This document shows, in pieces, positions 35,991 to 44,663 of a stretch of DNA of 64,000 bases. A model generated the notes under the pieces. That model saw only the letters and a program-made list of their open reading frames with translations. It was not told the DNA's origin and did not search any database. Origin of the DNA: Cellvibrio sp. pealriver (lineage in GTDB: Bacteria; Pseudomonadota; Gammaproteobacteria; Pseudomonadales; Cellvibrionaceae); the NCBI RefSeq assembly GCF_001183545.1, contig NZ_KQ236688.1:1083149-1147148 (forward strand). Direction: 5' to 3'. The position numbers were made by a program, and so were the translations under genes. Numbering within the stretch: position 1 is the first letter of the stretch; each line of letters starts with the position of its first letter.

Positions 35991-36018
35991 AACTTTACGT
36001 AATAAATGCACGAGTTTT

Positions 36019-36732
36019 TCAAGATTTAACCTGAAGGTTATTTACTACGCCTTTGACGTTATCGTGCTTGGCGGCAATAGCTTGCGCTAACGCTTTCTCC
36101 TCCAGTGTTCTGACCTGACCGGAAAGCGTCACCTTGTCATTGAGCGTATCCACATCAATTGATAGGCCTTTAATATTTTCAGATGCAAGCAACTCCGTTT
36201 TGATTGCTGCCGTTGTTGAAACATCGGCGACATATTGCGCAAAGCTTCTGCCTTTAGGGGTAGGTGACTTCGCTGTTTTGTTGGATGTCTCAACGACGTT
36301 GATGTTGTTGGTGACGGAGTCAATTCCTTCAACACCTAAAGCAATATTTTCTGCGAGTTCTTTTTCAATATTGGAGTGAACTTCTCCATCGAGCGTCGCT
36401 CTATCTTTATCTACCTGAATATCAATTTTGCTGGCGCTGAGATGTGGATTGAGGATCAATGCTGTTTCCAACTTGCTCTCAATCCAGCCATCTTTAAACG
36501 CAGCTTTGCTGTCCTTCCAGGTTTGTTTGCTGTCTTGTTTAAAGTCAGCCCAAAATTCTGCTGCACTTCTTTTTTCGGTATAAGTTTTTTCGGTATAGGT
36601 TTTTTCTGCATGAGTATCTGAGCGAGTGTTATCTGTTGCAGGGTTGTTGGCTGAGACTGACATAGCTGCAACCAATGCCAGAGCGCTTAAAGAGATTGTT
36701 GCGGAGTGCAAGGATAATAATGTCGTTTTCAT
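36019..36732 (-). CDS. Periplasmic BON-domain protein (OsmY-like)
   Basis: 237 residues. Signal peptide 1 to about 29 (ending VSA-N), a Thr/Glu-rich low-complexity stretch (EKTYTEKTYTEKRSAAEF), then two BON domains (about 85-150 and 170-236), each with the VxGxVx...A......V..V.N.L pattern (LDGEVHSNIEKELAENIALG, LSGQVRTLEEKALAQAIAA). BON proteins bind phospholipid surfaces; OsmY is induced by osmotic stress. A strong AAAAGGAG site precedes the ATG. Divergent from the DUF1328/YqjD group, with a 425-bp shared regulatory region. Confidence 0.88.
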   Translation of the reverse strand: MKTTLLSLHSATISLSALALVAAMSVSANNPATDNTRSDTHAEKTYTEKTYTEKRSAAEFWADFKQDSKQTWKDSKAAFKDGWIESKLETALILNPHLSASKIDIQVDKDRATLDGEVHSNIEKELAENIALGVEGIDSVTNNINVVETSNKTAKSPTPKGRSFAQYVADVSTTAAIKTELLASENIKGLSIDVDTLNDKVTLSGQVRTLEEKALAQAIAAKHDNVKGVVNNLQVKS

Positions 36733-36790
36733 AAATTTCTCCTTTTGGTTACCATTTTTTCAAGAATATGAAAAATAGGTTTCTGGAAAA

Positions 36791-36812
36791 TATGCGATAA
36801 AAACATCGCATA
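36791..36812. promoter_or_regulatory. Inverted repeat in the BON/DUF1328 divergent region
   Basis: TATGCGAT-N6-ATCGCATA, a perfect 8-bp inverted repeat about 59 bp before the BON start. It is the clearest element in the 425-bp AT-rich gap 36733-37157, which I otherwise see only as promoter-like AT-rich DNA. Confidence 0.4.
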
Positions 36813-37157
36813 AAAAGCATTGCTGGTTTCATGCCAGTTTTTTAGTGACGTATTTTAGTGGGCAATTCGTTTTTTCCATAAAGTCGATTGGTTATTGATT
36901 CTATTAAGTTATCCTATTAATTAGTTATCCATTATATGGAGTAGAAATAAAAATTCTTAAAAACATTAATTGTAACGGTTAAGTTTATTTTCTATTTTTC
37001 ATGTAATGTTTTCGTTGTTTTGAATTTTTTTCAAAAAATTATCATAAAGATAGCTATTTTTTACTGTAAAGGCCGCTGTATCTGATGATTTCATAAAAGT
37101 GATAAGTTGGCATGTTCATTGAAGGGAATAATTTGAACCCCAAAAAAGGAGAATCTT

Positions 37158-37319
37158 ATGCTTTATTATTCATTGGTATTTTTTGTGGTTGCTATCATTG
37201 CTGGTTTATTAGGTTTTGGTGGCATAGCAGGTGCGGCAACAGGTATTGCCCAGATATTGTTTTTTGTCTTTCTGGTGCTTTTTGTCCTGTCGCTTATATT
37301 CGGTCGTCGCAGGCTCTAG
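37158..37319 (+). CDS. DUF1328 small membrane protein (YtjA-like)
   Basis: 53 residues, starting [14 protein letters not shown] and ending FGRRRL: two membrane helices around a [16 protein letters not shown] centre, which is the DUF1328 signature. AAGGAG lies 6 nt before the ATG, so expression is well supported despite the short length. Members are commonly induced by stress and have no proven function. It leads a plus-strand group of small envelope proteins. Divergent from the BON gene. Confidence 0.85.
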   Translation: MLYYSLVFFVVAIIAGLLGFGGIAGAATGIAQILFFVFLVLFVLSLIFGRRRL

Positions 37320-37420
37320 TGATTATTAATATCTAACTGTTAGTAAATGACTTACGTGATGCATTTATGAAATGCATAATCTGAATTGCATCTAATTTTT
37401 TACAATGAGAGGTAATAATT

Positions 37421-37714
37421 ATGGCTACGCACACTTCTGTAAAAAGCACTGAAAATGGCAAACTGGATGATATTTCCATGTCGGAAGCGATTGCCCAGTT
37501 TAAAGAAGCAACTTCCAGTATTTATGATGCAGTTGGCTCGATTGGAAGTGCCACTGCGGCTAATGCCAAAGTGCGTTTAAATGAAGGGAAGGCTCGCGCT
37601 ATCGAGTTGGAAGAAAAAGCCGAAGAGGTAGTTAGAGCCAAACCTATGGTAACTGTGGCAGTTGCATTTGCCGCAGGTTGGTTGGTGTCACATTTGTTGC
37701 AGCGTCGCTCGTGA
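37421..37714 (+). CDS. YqjD/ElaB-like (DUF883-type) membrane-anchored protein
   Basis: 97 residues: a soluble amphipathic helical part (SEAIAQFKEATSSIYDAVG, KARAIELEEKAEEVVRAKP) and one C-terminal membrane helix (VTVAVAFAAGWLVSHLL) ending in QRRS. This is the layout of YqjD/ElaB, inner-membrane proteins that tether and inhibit ribosomes in stationary phase in E. coli. Family assignment is by pattern and context: it is followed directly by YqjE-like and YqjK-like genes as in the E. coli yqjDEK order. Confidence 0.75.
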   Translation: MATHTSVKSTENGKLDDISMSEAIAQFKEATSSIYDAVGSIGSATAANAKVRLNEGKARAIELEEKAEEVVRAKPMVTVAVAFAAGWLVSHLLQRRS

Positions 37715-37723
37715 GTAAGCGTC

Positions 37724-38236
37724 ATGAGCCACGCTGATCGATGTGAAAATCCTTCCGGGGCGCTTGCGTCCCGTGGAGGGTTTGATTCTGTTGATGCTAA
37801 TGAAAAGCCTCTTGATGATCCATCATTAAATGATGCTTCTCGGCTACAGTCAGATATTGCACAAACCATCGGTTTGGGTGAGCAGTTCATCGGTGTTATC
37901 GGCGGTATTTTTGATTTGGCTCGCACTGAGGCGTTGCTTGCCATACGCACATTGCCAAAGCTGATAATGCTTTGGCTGCTAATGATGCCGATTATATTGT
38001 TAACCTGGTGTGCATTTTCTGCACTTGTCGCATGGACGGTTGTGGCATCCAGTAATCAAATCGGATTTGGATTATTTACGTTTTTTCTTCTGCAGGTGTT
38101 GTTATTGTCAGGATGTCGTTGGTTGTTTGTTAAATACCGTGAGCGTATGGCTTTTCCATATACTCGTGAGCAGATTAATGATTTTGTCCGGAGTGTTCAT
38201 CATGAATTTAATCGCCGAGATAAAACGAAAGAATGA
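37724..38236 (+). CDS. YqjE-like (phage-holin superfamily III type) membrane protein
   Basis: 170 residues. After a polar N-terminus of about 65 residues, two membrane helices (about 82-108 and 114-136) lie in the order typical of the YqjE/holin-like family, though no lytic role is implied. It begins 9 nt after the YqjD-like gene and overlaps the YqjK-like gene by 35 nt, so the three form an operon. Confidence 0.75.
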   Translation: MSHADRCENPSGALASRGGFDSVDANEKPLDDPSLNDASRLQSDIAQTIGLGEQFIGVIGGIFDLARTEALLAIRTLPKLIMLWLLMMPIILLTWCAFSALVAWTVVASSNQIGFGLFTFFLLQVLLLSGCRWLFVKYRERMAFPYTREQINDFVRSVHHEFNRRDKTKE

Positions 38237-38432
38237 TCAATTATTGCTGCAGAGAGCTGGATTGCAGCAACAGTTGCATGCAAGACTTAATGCTCCTGCA
38301 TTTGCATCATTTTTGATTACATTTGCTGCCGCCCCTTTTATCATTGGTGCTATAACCCGGATTACAGTTACTCCATCAATTTTTGTAAAGCACAAGCTTT
38401 ATCATTCATTATTTCCTTACTTAAAATTATGA
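38202..38432 (+). CDS. YqjK-like small membrane protein
   Basis: 76 residues from the ATG at 38202, inside the end of the YqjE-like gene. It has a basic coiled N-terminus (IAEIKRKNDQLLLQRAGLQQQL) and one hydrophobic segment (ASFLITFAAAPFIIGAI), matching YqjK. Longer upstream extension in the same frame overlaps YqjE entirely and is not credible. Confidence 0.65.
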   Translation: MNLIAEIKRKNDQLLLQRAGLQQQLHARLNAPAFASFLITFAAAPFIIGAITRITVTPSIFVKHKLYHSLFPYLKL

Positions 38433-38559
38433 CCCTGTTTTAGTTGGCATCTAAACAGTGAATTGCATCGCTAAGTTGATTATATAGACTGCTTTCTTTT
38501 ATCTGACTGATGCTAGAATGAGCCCGGATGCGTAACTGGCTAACACGGGGGTATTGATA

Positions 38560-39885
38560 GTGGCAGAGGTCTTATTAGTTGATGACGACAAGCGCTTCCT
38601 TGAAGCAACAGTTCAATTGCTGAGCTTGCTGGGTCACCATGTCACGGCGACAGACTCCATAACACAAGCGCGGGAATTAATGGGAGCGCATCAATATACA
38701 CATATGATTTTGGATTTAATTTTGCCTGATGGTAGTGGACTGCACTTATTAGAAGCGCTGCCTGCACAACACAACATCAAGGTAACATTAATTACTGGTC
38801 ATCCTTCCATCAAATCAATCGTCAAAAATTTATATGGTTCCAATATCAGCTACTTGATTAAACCGATTGATTTGCAGCAGTTGGAATCTCTTTTTGACGA
38901 TAAAATATCCGCCAACCCTAAAGCAAAATCTTCCGTTAATTTGCATTTCAATCATTTGGTAGGTGAGTCTGCGCCTATGCAGCGCGTGTATGAAATGATT
39001 GAACGCGTATCGGCAACTAAAGCCAATGTGATGTTGTTAGGTGAGAGTGGGGTTGGTAAAGAAATGGTTGCCGCTGCAATTCACCATGCCAGCCAAATAG
39101 AAGGGGCATATGTGGCTGCCAATTGCGGTGCTTTTTCGCGTGAATTAATCAACAGTGAATTATTTGGTCACGAGAAGGGGGCTTTTACTGGTGCGACTCA
39201 TCGCAAAATAGGTGTTTTTGAACAGGCTAATAAAGGCACACTGTTTCTTGATGAAATTACCGAAATGCCTATCGATTTACAGCCTAATCTTTTGCGTGTA
39301 CTGGAGACACAAAAAGTGACTCGCTTGGGGTCCACATCAAGTGTTGATATTGAGTGCCGTGTTGTTTCGGCTACTAATCGCACGGAACAAGACATGGCAG
39401 TAGAAGGCTGTTTGCGCGAGGATCTTTATTTTCGTCTGGCGGTATTTCCCATTCACATACCACCTTTGCGTACTCGTAAAGAGGATATACCTTTATTGGT
39501 GCAGCACTTTCTATCAAATTTTAATCAGGAATATGCGGGTGACATTGGTATCAGCGATGAATCACTCAAACGCCTGATGGAATATGATTGGCCGGGCAAT
39601 GTGCGTGAACTGCGGCATGCCATCCATCGCGCCTACATCATGGCAGATCAACAGCAGCAGCTATTAGTATTACCCGATAATTTGACATCCCCTTTTTCAA
39701 AAATTACTCCACAATCACAAGCCGGCATTCGTGTTGGAAAAACAGTAGAAGAAGTGGAGCGAGAGTTAATTGAATCTACATTGAAACACTTTGATGGTGA
39801 TAAAAAACAAGCTGCAGATGTTTTGGGTATCAGCCTAAAAACATTATATAACCGTTTAAACAGTTACAATGATGTTGAAGTATGA
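38560..39885 (+). CDS. NtrC-family sigma-54-dependent response regulator
   Basis: 441 residues from the GTG at 38560; a TTG at 38554 is the alternative, with GGGGG at 38545-38549 able to serve either. Order: receiver domain (1-118) with phosphoacceptor D52 in LDLILPDGSG; AAA+ domain (about 130-365) with Walker A GESGVGKE, GAFTGA sigma-54 contact loop, LFLDEITEMP and FRLAVFPIHIPPLR; Fis-type helix-turn-helix (about 400-438, KQAADVLGISLKTLYNRL). Activates sigma-54 promoters when phosphorylated. It is the first gene of a signalling cluster; likely kinases lie downstream. Confidence 0.93.
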   Translation: MAEVLLVDDDKRFLEATVQLLSLLGHHVTATDSITQARELMGAHQYTHMILDLILPDGSGLHLLEALPAQHNIKVTLITGHPSIKSIVKNLYGSNISYLIKPIDLQQLESLFDDKISANPKAKSSVNLHFNHLVGESAPMQRVYEMIERVSATKANVMLLGESGVGKEMVAAAIHHASQIEGAYVAANCGAFSRELINSELFGHEKGAFTGATHRKIGVFEQANKGTLFLDEITEMPIDLQPNLLRVLETQKVTRLGSTSSVDIECRVVSATNRTEQDMAVEGCLREDLYFRLAVFPIHIPPLRTRKEDIPLLVQHFLSNFNQEYAGDIGISDESLKRLMEYDWPGNVRELRHAIHRAYIMADQQQQLLVLPDNLTSPFSKITPQSQAGIRVGKTVEEVERELIESTLKHFDGDKKQAADVLGISLKTLYNRLNSYNDVEV

Positions 39886-39892
39886 GGGGTGT

Positions 39893-40120
39893 ATGAACGG
39901 AGAAAAAAATCGCTTTGTACATGATGTGCGTAATCCACTGAATACTATTTCAGTGAATGCAGAATTGGGTAAGTTAACCCTTGAGCGAACCGGCGATATT
40001 CGCAAAGCAATCGGTATATTTGAGATCATATTGGCTGAGTGTCGTCACTGTAGTCAGTTGTTGGATACATTGCAGGATACAAAATTTGTTAAGCCCGATG
40101 CTCTCAAGGATGAGGGCTAG
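39893..40120 (+). CDS. Orphan HisKA-like H-box protein, 75 residues
   Basis: Starts at ATG 39893 with GAGGGG 3-9 nt upstream. The sequence is essentially a histidine-kinase dimerisation (HisKA) domain: FVHDVRNPLNTISVNAEL, with H10 the presumed phosphoacceptor, then a second amphipathic helix (AIGIFEIILAECRHCSQLLDTL). There is no ATP-binding domain, so it cannot phosphorylate itself. It sits between the NtrC-type regulator (8 nt) and the CHASE3 kinase (stop overlaps the kinase start region). It may act as a phosphotransfer protein or as a dimerisation modulator of a kinase. Confidence 0.72.
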   Translation: MNGEKNRFVHDVRNPLNTISVNAELGKLTLERTGDIRKAIGIFEIILAECRHCSQLLDTLQDTKFVKPDALKDEG

Positions 40121-40122
40121 TG

Positions 40123-41649
40123 ATGGAAGAAAATCAGGCCGTTAGCAATAGTTCACTAAACCAATTTATCATCAATAAATTACCCAATTCAGTTTGGGTA
40201 ATGGCACTTGCCGCAGCCATTACCTTTTTTGTTGTAAGTGCTGTGCTTGCCTACCGTTCTATTGACCTGATTACGCAAAATAATATCAGTATTAACAACA
40301 CTTCCCTTACGATTAATTTAATTAAAGATTTGAGTCGCGAATTAGTGGCGGCAGAATCCAGCCAAAGAGGTTACTTGTTAACTGAGGATGCAGATTATCT
40401 GGCTCCTTATCATAAAACATTACGAGTAGTTGATGACCTTCTTGACCAGCTTGAAGCTGCCACGCAAGAACATTCTGTTCAAAGCGCCCGTTTTGAAGCA
40501 CTTAAAAAGCATGTCCTCAATAAAATTGCTGAAATGCAGCGAATAGTTGTGCTAACAGACAGAGAAAAAATACGTGCTGCGGTGCGTGAAGTGAAAAAAG
40601 AAGAGGGGGTTGAGCTGATGCGAACCATTTCCCTGTTATTGGAGGAAATGGAAAACGAGGAGCTGTCGCAATTAAATAGAAATAAAATAGTGGCTGCTGA
40701 GAATCGTCAATTTATTGTTGTTGCCTTGTTGTTAGCCAATTGCATTGGTTTGCTGTTATCTATGGGAATTTTTTATATATGGTATCGCAATGCAAGCGAA
40801 GTTGCCGAGTTGAACGTGGCGCTATCAAAAGCCAATGTGGAATTGGAAGAGAAGGTGGGCGTGCGCACCCAGGCGTTATTGCAATATTCGGAAGAGTTAC
40901 AGCGCAGTAATAGGGAGCTTGAAGAGTTTGCTTTTGTAGCATCACACGACTTGCAAGAACCGTTAAGAAAAATTCGGGCTTTTGGCGATCGGCTGCAGCA
41001 GAAATTTTCCGTAGAGCTAGGGGATGTCGGATCTGATTATGTGTTGCGCATGCAGGCTGCATCGGAACGTATGTCAGCATTAATCGATGATTTGCTCAGT
41101 TTCTCTCGTGTCACAACTAGCCAACGTTCATTTACTTCCCAAAACTTAACTGAAATTATACACAGGGTTATGGATGACCTGGATTACGCAATTGAAGACA
41201 GCGGAGCACAAGTACATATAGATCCGCTTCCCGTGATTGAGGCAGACGGAAGCCAAATTGCACAAGTGTTTATGAATTTAATTGCCAATAGTTTGAAATT
41301 TCATGCGCCCGGGCGTAGGCCGATTGTCACTGTAACAAGTGAAGCGAATTTAGCTTCGCCCTTGGCTGATGATGCGCGTATGTGGTGCCGGATACAGTTT
41401 GCGGACCAAGGTATCGGTTTTGAATCACAGTATGCGGAGCGTGTGTTCAGTTTGTTTCAACGGTTACATGGCCGTGATGAGTATTCAGGCACAGGTATAG
41501 GTTTGGCATTGTGCCGAAAAATTATCGAACGGCATGGCGGTATTATTACTGCGCAGAGTGAGCCGGGTGACGGAGCTGTATTCACATTATTTTTACCTAT
41601 GACACAAACTACTATAGAACCTTTAAGTGATCTGCTTACAGATGCTTAA
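40123..41649 (+). CDS. CHASE3-domain sensor histidine kinase
   Basis: 508 residues from the ATG 6 nt after GAGGG; the stop of the preceding small gene is two bases upstream. Membrane helix about 25-48, periplasmic CHASE3 domain (about 50-190, ESSQRGYLLTEDADYLAPY), second helix about 193-216, coiled coil, HisKA with phosphoacceptor His in FVASHDLQEPLRKIRAF, and HATPase (N box VFMNLIANSLKFHA, G1 FADQGIGF, G2 YSGTGIGLALC). The H-box type and the single-domain receiver that follows resemble phytochrome-like kinase/Rcp1 pairs. Signal unknown. Confidence 0.92.
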   Translation: MEENQAVSNSSLNQFIINKLPNSVWVMALAAAITFFVVSAVLAYRSIDLITQNNISINNTSLTINLIKDLSRELVAAESSQRGYLLTEDADYLAPYHKTLRVVDDLLDQLEAATQEHSVQSARFEALKKHVLNKIAEMQRIVVLTDREKIRAAVREVKKEEGVELMRTISLLLEEMENEELSQLNRNKIVAAENRQFIVVALLLANCIGLLLSMGIFYIWYRNASEVAELNVALSKANVELEEKVGVRTQALLQYSEELQRSNRELEEFAFVASHDLQEPLRKIRAFGDRLQQKFSVELGDVGSDYVLRMQAASERMSALIDDLLSFSRVTTSQRSFTSQNLTEIIHRVMDDLDYAIEDSGAQVHIDPLPVIEADGSQIAQVFMNLIANSLKFHAPGRRPIVTVTSEANLASPLADDARMWCRIQFADQGIGFESQYAERVFSLFQRLHGRDEYSGTGIGLALCRKIIERHGGIITAQSEPGDGAVFTLFLPMTQTTIEPLSDLLTDA

Positions 41650-41690
41650 TAGCAGAATGATGTCGCTATTTCATCAACCAGGATGTACTT

Positions 41691-42134
41691 ATGAATATTC
41701 CCAAAAAAGCATTAGTAATTTTGATGGCAGATGACGATGCTGATGATCGTTTATTGGCGCAGGAAGCGATGCACGAAAGCCGTGTTTTAAATGAATTGCA
41801 TTTCGTGGAAAACGGTGTGCAACTGTTGAGTTACTTACATGGAGAAGGGCAATTTAGTGATAGAAACCTGTACCCCATGCCGGGTTTAATTTTATTGGAT
41901 CTAAACATGCCCAAAATGGATGGACGCGAAGCGCTGGCAAAAATTAAAGCTGATCCACGTTTGCGGCGAATTCCGGTTGTTATTCTCACCACTTCAAAAG
42001 CAGAAGAAGACATGGTCAAAGGTTATGATCTTGGTGCTGCTTCCTATATTCCCAAACCAGTTACATTCGATGCGTTAGTTGAGTTGATGCGCACGCTGGG
42101 TAAATATTGGGTTGAATTTGTAGAACTGCCTTGA
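41691..42134 (+). CDS. Single-domain response regulator (Rcp1-like receiver)
   Basis: 147 residues, only a receiver domain: acidic pocket MADDDADDR, phosphoacceptor Asp in LILLDLNMPKMDGREAL, conserved Thr in ILTTSKAEEDM and Lys in YIPKPVTFD. No output domain, so it acts by protein contact or as a phosphate shuttle. Placed 41 nt after the CHASE3 kinase, it is the probable direct phosphate acceptor. Confidence 0.92.
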   Translation: MNIPKKALVILMADDDADDRLLAQEAMHESRVLNELHFVENGVQLLSYLHGEGQFSDRNLYPMPGLILLDLNMPKMDGREALAKIKADPRLRRIPVVILTTSKAEEDMVKGYDLGAASYIPKPVTFDALVELMRTLGKYWVEFVELP

Positions 42135-42208
42135 TCGATTAATTAGATGTCATGGATTTATTAAGCTTGATCGAATAATTAGCTTTAATAGATTGTTAGG
42201 AGAGCCAT

Positions 42209-44149
42209 GTGCAAAATGCAACGTTACTAATTATTGATGATGATGAAGATGATTTTATCCTCGTTAAGGATTTATTAACTGACATTAGCAAAGCCTACGT
42301 TTTGGATTGGGCTCCAACTTATGAGGCAGGCCAAATACTTTTGCAAGAGAACCGGCATGATCTCTGTTTGATGGACTACAAATTGGGTGCACATGATGGT
42401 ATCGAATTATTAAAGTTTGCCCATGAAGTTGGTTTTTCCGGACCTGTTATTTTATTGACAGGAATGCATCAAATTGAGGTTGACCGCCAAGCATTGCAAG
42501 CGGGTGCGGTTGATTATCTGGTCAAATCCAATCTGAACGCAGAACAACTTGCCCGCGCCATTCGTTATGCGTTGGCACGAAACGAAGTAGAAAAAGAGCG
42601 AGTGGAGCGGTTAAAAGCAGAGGCGGAGAACCGATCCAAGAGCGAATTTTTGGCCCACCTGAGTCACGAATTAAGAACCCCCTTGTCTGCAATTTTGGGT
42701 TTCACAGAGTTGTTATTAAATAAAAGTAATAATTCTGAAAACTCAGCTCATTTGCGTATCGTCCATCGCAATGGAAAGCACTTATTAGGCTTGCTCAACG
42801 ATATTTTGGATCTTTCCAAAATTGAAGCAGGGAAACTTGAATTTGAAAAGCAACATGTTGCGCTGTCTGCGTTTTTAACCGATATTTATTTTTTAATGCA
42901 AGGTGCTGCTCAAGATAAAAACTTACAACTGCGAGTAGAAACGCCTCAGCCTCTTCCCGTTACTATCTATACAGATCCTATGCGCTTGCGCCAAATTTTA
43001 TTAAACCTGATGGGCAATGCCATTAAGTTTACCTATCAAGGCGGAGTGGTTTTAAAAATAGATTGGGTTGAAGAAGACCAACAAAAGAAACTTCGCTTTT
43101 CAATTAAAGACTCTGGAATCGGTATTTGTGCCGAGTCACTTAACGTGATTTTTGAGCCCTTTGTGCAATCAAAAAGCGCTCAGGTTCATCCGCGTTCTGG
43201 AACGGGTTTAGGGCTCAATATCAGTAAGCAATTGGTTGAACGGTTGGGTGGAAGTATAAGGGTTGAAAGTGTTGTGGGTGTTGGTAGTGAATTCAGTTTT
43301 ACGCTGCCAGTAGATGAGGCTGAATGTGCGGCAACAGAAATGCTAAGCCTTGATTTTGAGGTTGAAAAACAACACAACATACAAATTCCCTCTTTCTGTG
43401 GCCGTGTTTTGGTTGCCGATGACCTTCGTGATATTCGTATGCTGATTGGGCATTTTATCCAACTGACAGGCGTAGAGGTTGTTTATGCAACCGACGGTGC
43501 GGATGCTGTTCGCATTATCAATACCGATAAGTCACATGGAAAAGCATTTGATTTAGTGTTGATGGACATCCACATGCCGGTAATGGATGGGCATCAAGCG
43601 GCAAAACAATTGCGTTATGAAGGTTTTACCTTGCCGTTAATTGCACTGACCGCGGCTCATATGAAAGGGGACATGGATCGCTGTTTTGAATCGGGTTTTA
43701 CCGCGTATTTAGGTAAACCGCTGGATCAGGCACAACTCTACAGTTGCATGGCGCGATTTTTACCACGAGCTAATCCGGTTTTGTCTGGACAAGCACAAGC
43801 GTTATCTCATGGAAAATCGATTTTGGTTGTGGAGGATGATGCAGACACCTTAGCCGCTATGACCGGTTTACTAACGTTGCTCGGTTGGGAGGTCTGCAGC
43901 GCGCAATATGGCGCAGATGCATTGCGTGAATTGGATAAACAAAATTTACATGCCGTGTTGGTGGATTTGCATTTGCCGGACATGAGTGGTTATGAATGTG
44001 CAGCGCGTATTCATGAACGTAATCCGGATGTGCGTATTATTGTTGCCAGTGGTGAAAATATAAATCAACAGCGGGCATCTGAAGCAGGCATTGCATCCAG
44101 TTTGTTAAAGCCGGTTTCCCTTGCACAGCTCGAAGCAGTTCTGCAATAA
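42209..44149 (+). CDS. Hybrid histidine kinase with three receiver domains (REC-HisKA-HATPase-REC-REC)
   Basis: 646 residues, cytoplasmic, GTG start with AGGAG 6 nt upstream. N-terminal receiver (about 1-122, phosphoacceptor in LCLMDYKLGAHDG), HisKA (FLAHLSHELRTPLSAILGF), HATPase (LNLMGNAIKFTY, SGIGICAE, GTGLGLNI), then two C-terminal receivers (about 400-515, LVLMDIHMPVMDGH; 535-646, AVLVDLHLPDMSGY). No membrane or obvious sensor domain; its N-terminal receiver may take input from the CHASE3 kinase. It ends the five-gene signalling run. Confidence 0.93.
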   Translation: MQNATLLIIDDDEDDFILVKDLLTDISKAYVLDWAPTYEAGQILLQENRHDLCLMDYKLGAHDGIELLKFAHEVGFSGPVILLTGMHQIEVDRQALQAGAVDYLVKSNLNAEQLARAIRYALARNEVEKERVERLKAEAENRSKSEFLAHLSHELRTPLSAILGFTELLLNKSNNSENSAHLRIVHRNGKHLLGLLNDILDLSKIEAGKLEFEKQHVALSAFLTDIYFLMQGAAQDKNLQLRVETPQPLPVTIYTDPMRLRQILLNLMGNAIKFTYQGGVVLKIDWVEEDQQKKLRFSIKDSGIGICAESLNVIFEPFVQSKSAQVHPRSGTGLGLNISKQLVERLGGSIRVESVVGVGSEFSFTLPVDEAECAATEMLSLDFEVEKQHNIQIPSFCGRVLVADDLRDIRMLIGHFIQLTGVEVVYATDGADAVRIINTDKSHGKAFDLVLMDIHMPVMDGHQAAKQLRYEGFTLPLIALTAAHMKGDMDRCFESGFTAYLGKPLDQAQLYSCMARFLPRANPVLSGQAQALSHGKSILVVEDDADTLAAMTGLLTLLGWEVCSAQYGADALRELDKQNLHAVLVDLHLPDMSGYECAARIHERNPDVRIIVASGENINQQRASEAGIASSLLKPVSLAQLEAVLQ

Positions 44150-44368
44150 GAAAACTGTTTAGTCAATCGCAAAAAAATGGAGCGAGCAGGTTTGGATTGT
44201 TGTATTTATCAGGCGATTGCGTTGTAAATTTTGCAAAAATCTCTTGTCTTGATTAACTGCTATCTTTTGATAATAACCTCTTTCCCTTGCTATTACTGGT
44301 TTTTACAAAGTTGGCACGTTATACGCAATATATTTCGTGTCGATTTAAACAAAACAGAGGGATATTTT

Positions 44369-44575
44369 ATGAATTATCTAACACGTTTATTTATCATCGC
44401 TTTGTTAGCTTTCCCATTAGCCGCATGTGATTCCAATGATGGATCTGCAGAAAAAGTGGGAGAAAAGGTTGATGAGGCGCTTGATAATACCCGCGATAAA
44501 TTGGATGACGCGGCCGATGAAATCAAGGATGGTATAGAGGATACTTGCGAAGAGGTATCCGACGAGAACTGTTAA
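44369..44575 (+). CDS. Small acidic lipoprotein
   Basis: 68 residues. Signal peptide with lipobox FPLAAC (Cys20), then a highly charged, helical, repetitive mature part (EKVGEKVDEALDNTRDKLDD, ADEIKDGIEDTCEE). Start chosen for the ACAGAGGG ribosome site; an upstream in-frame start at 44231 would hide the signal peptide. It resembles small stress-related lipoproteins of unknown function and fits the envelope-stress theme of 36-38 kb. Confidence 0.75.
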   Translation: MNYLTRLFIIALLAFPLAACDSNDGSAEKVGEKVDEALDNTRDKLDDAADEIKDGIEDTCEEVSDENC

Positions 44576-44600
44576 TTATTATTAGCGGTTTTTGTAAACA

Positions 44601-44635
44601 AAAACCCCGCGTTGGTGTTACCAACGCGGGGTTTT
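44601..44635. terminator. Strong bidirectional terminator between lipoprotein and miaB
   Basis: 15-bp perfect stem AAAACCCCGCGTTGG/CCAACGCGGGGTTTT (44601-44615 with 44621-44635), TGTTA loop, A- and T-runs on both sides. Confidence 0.93.
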
Positions 44636-44663
44636 TCTTTGGGGGTTTTTGCTGCTCGGGTTT

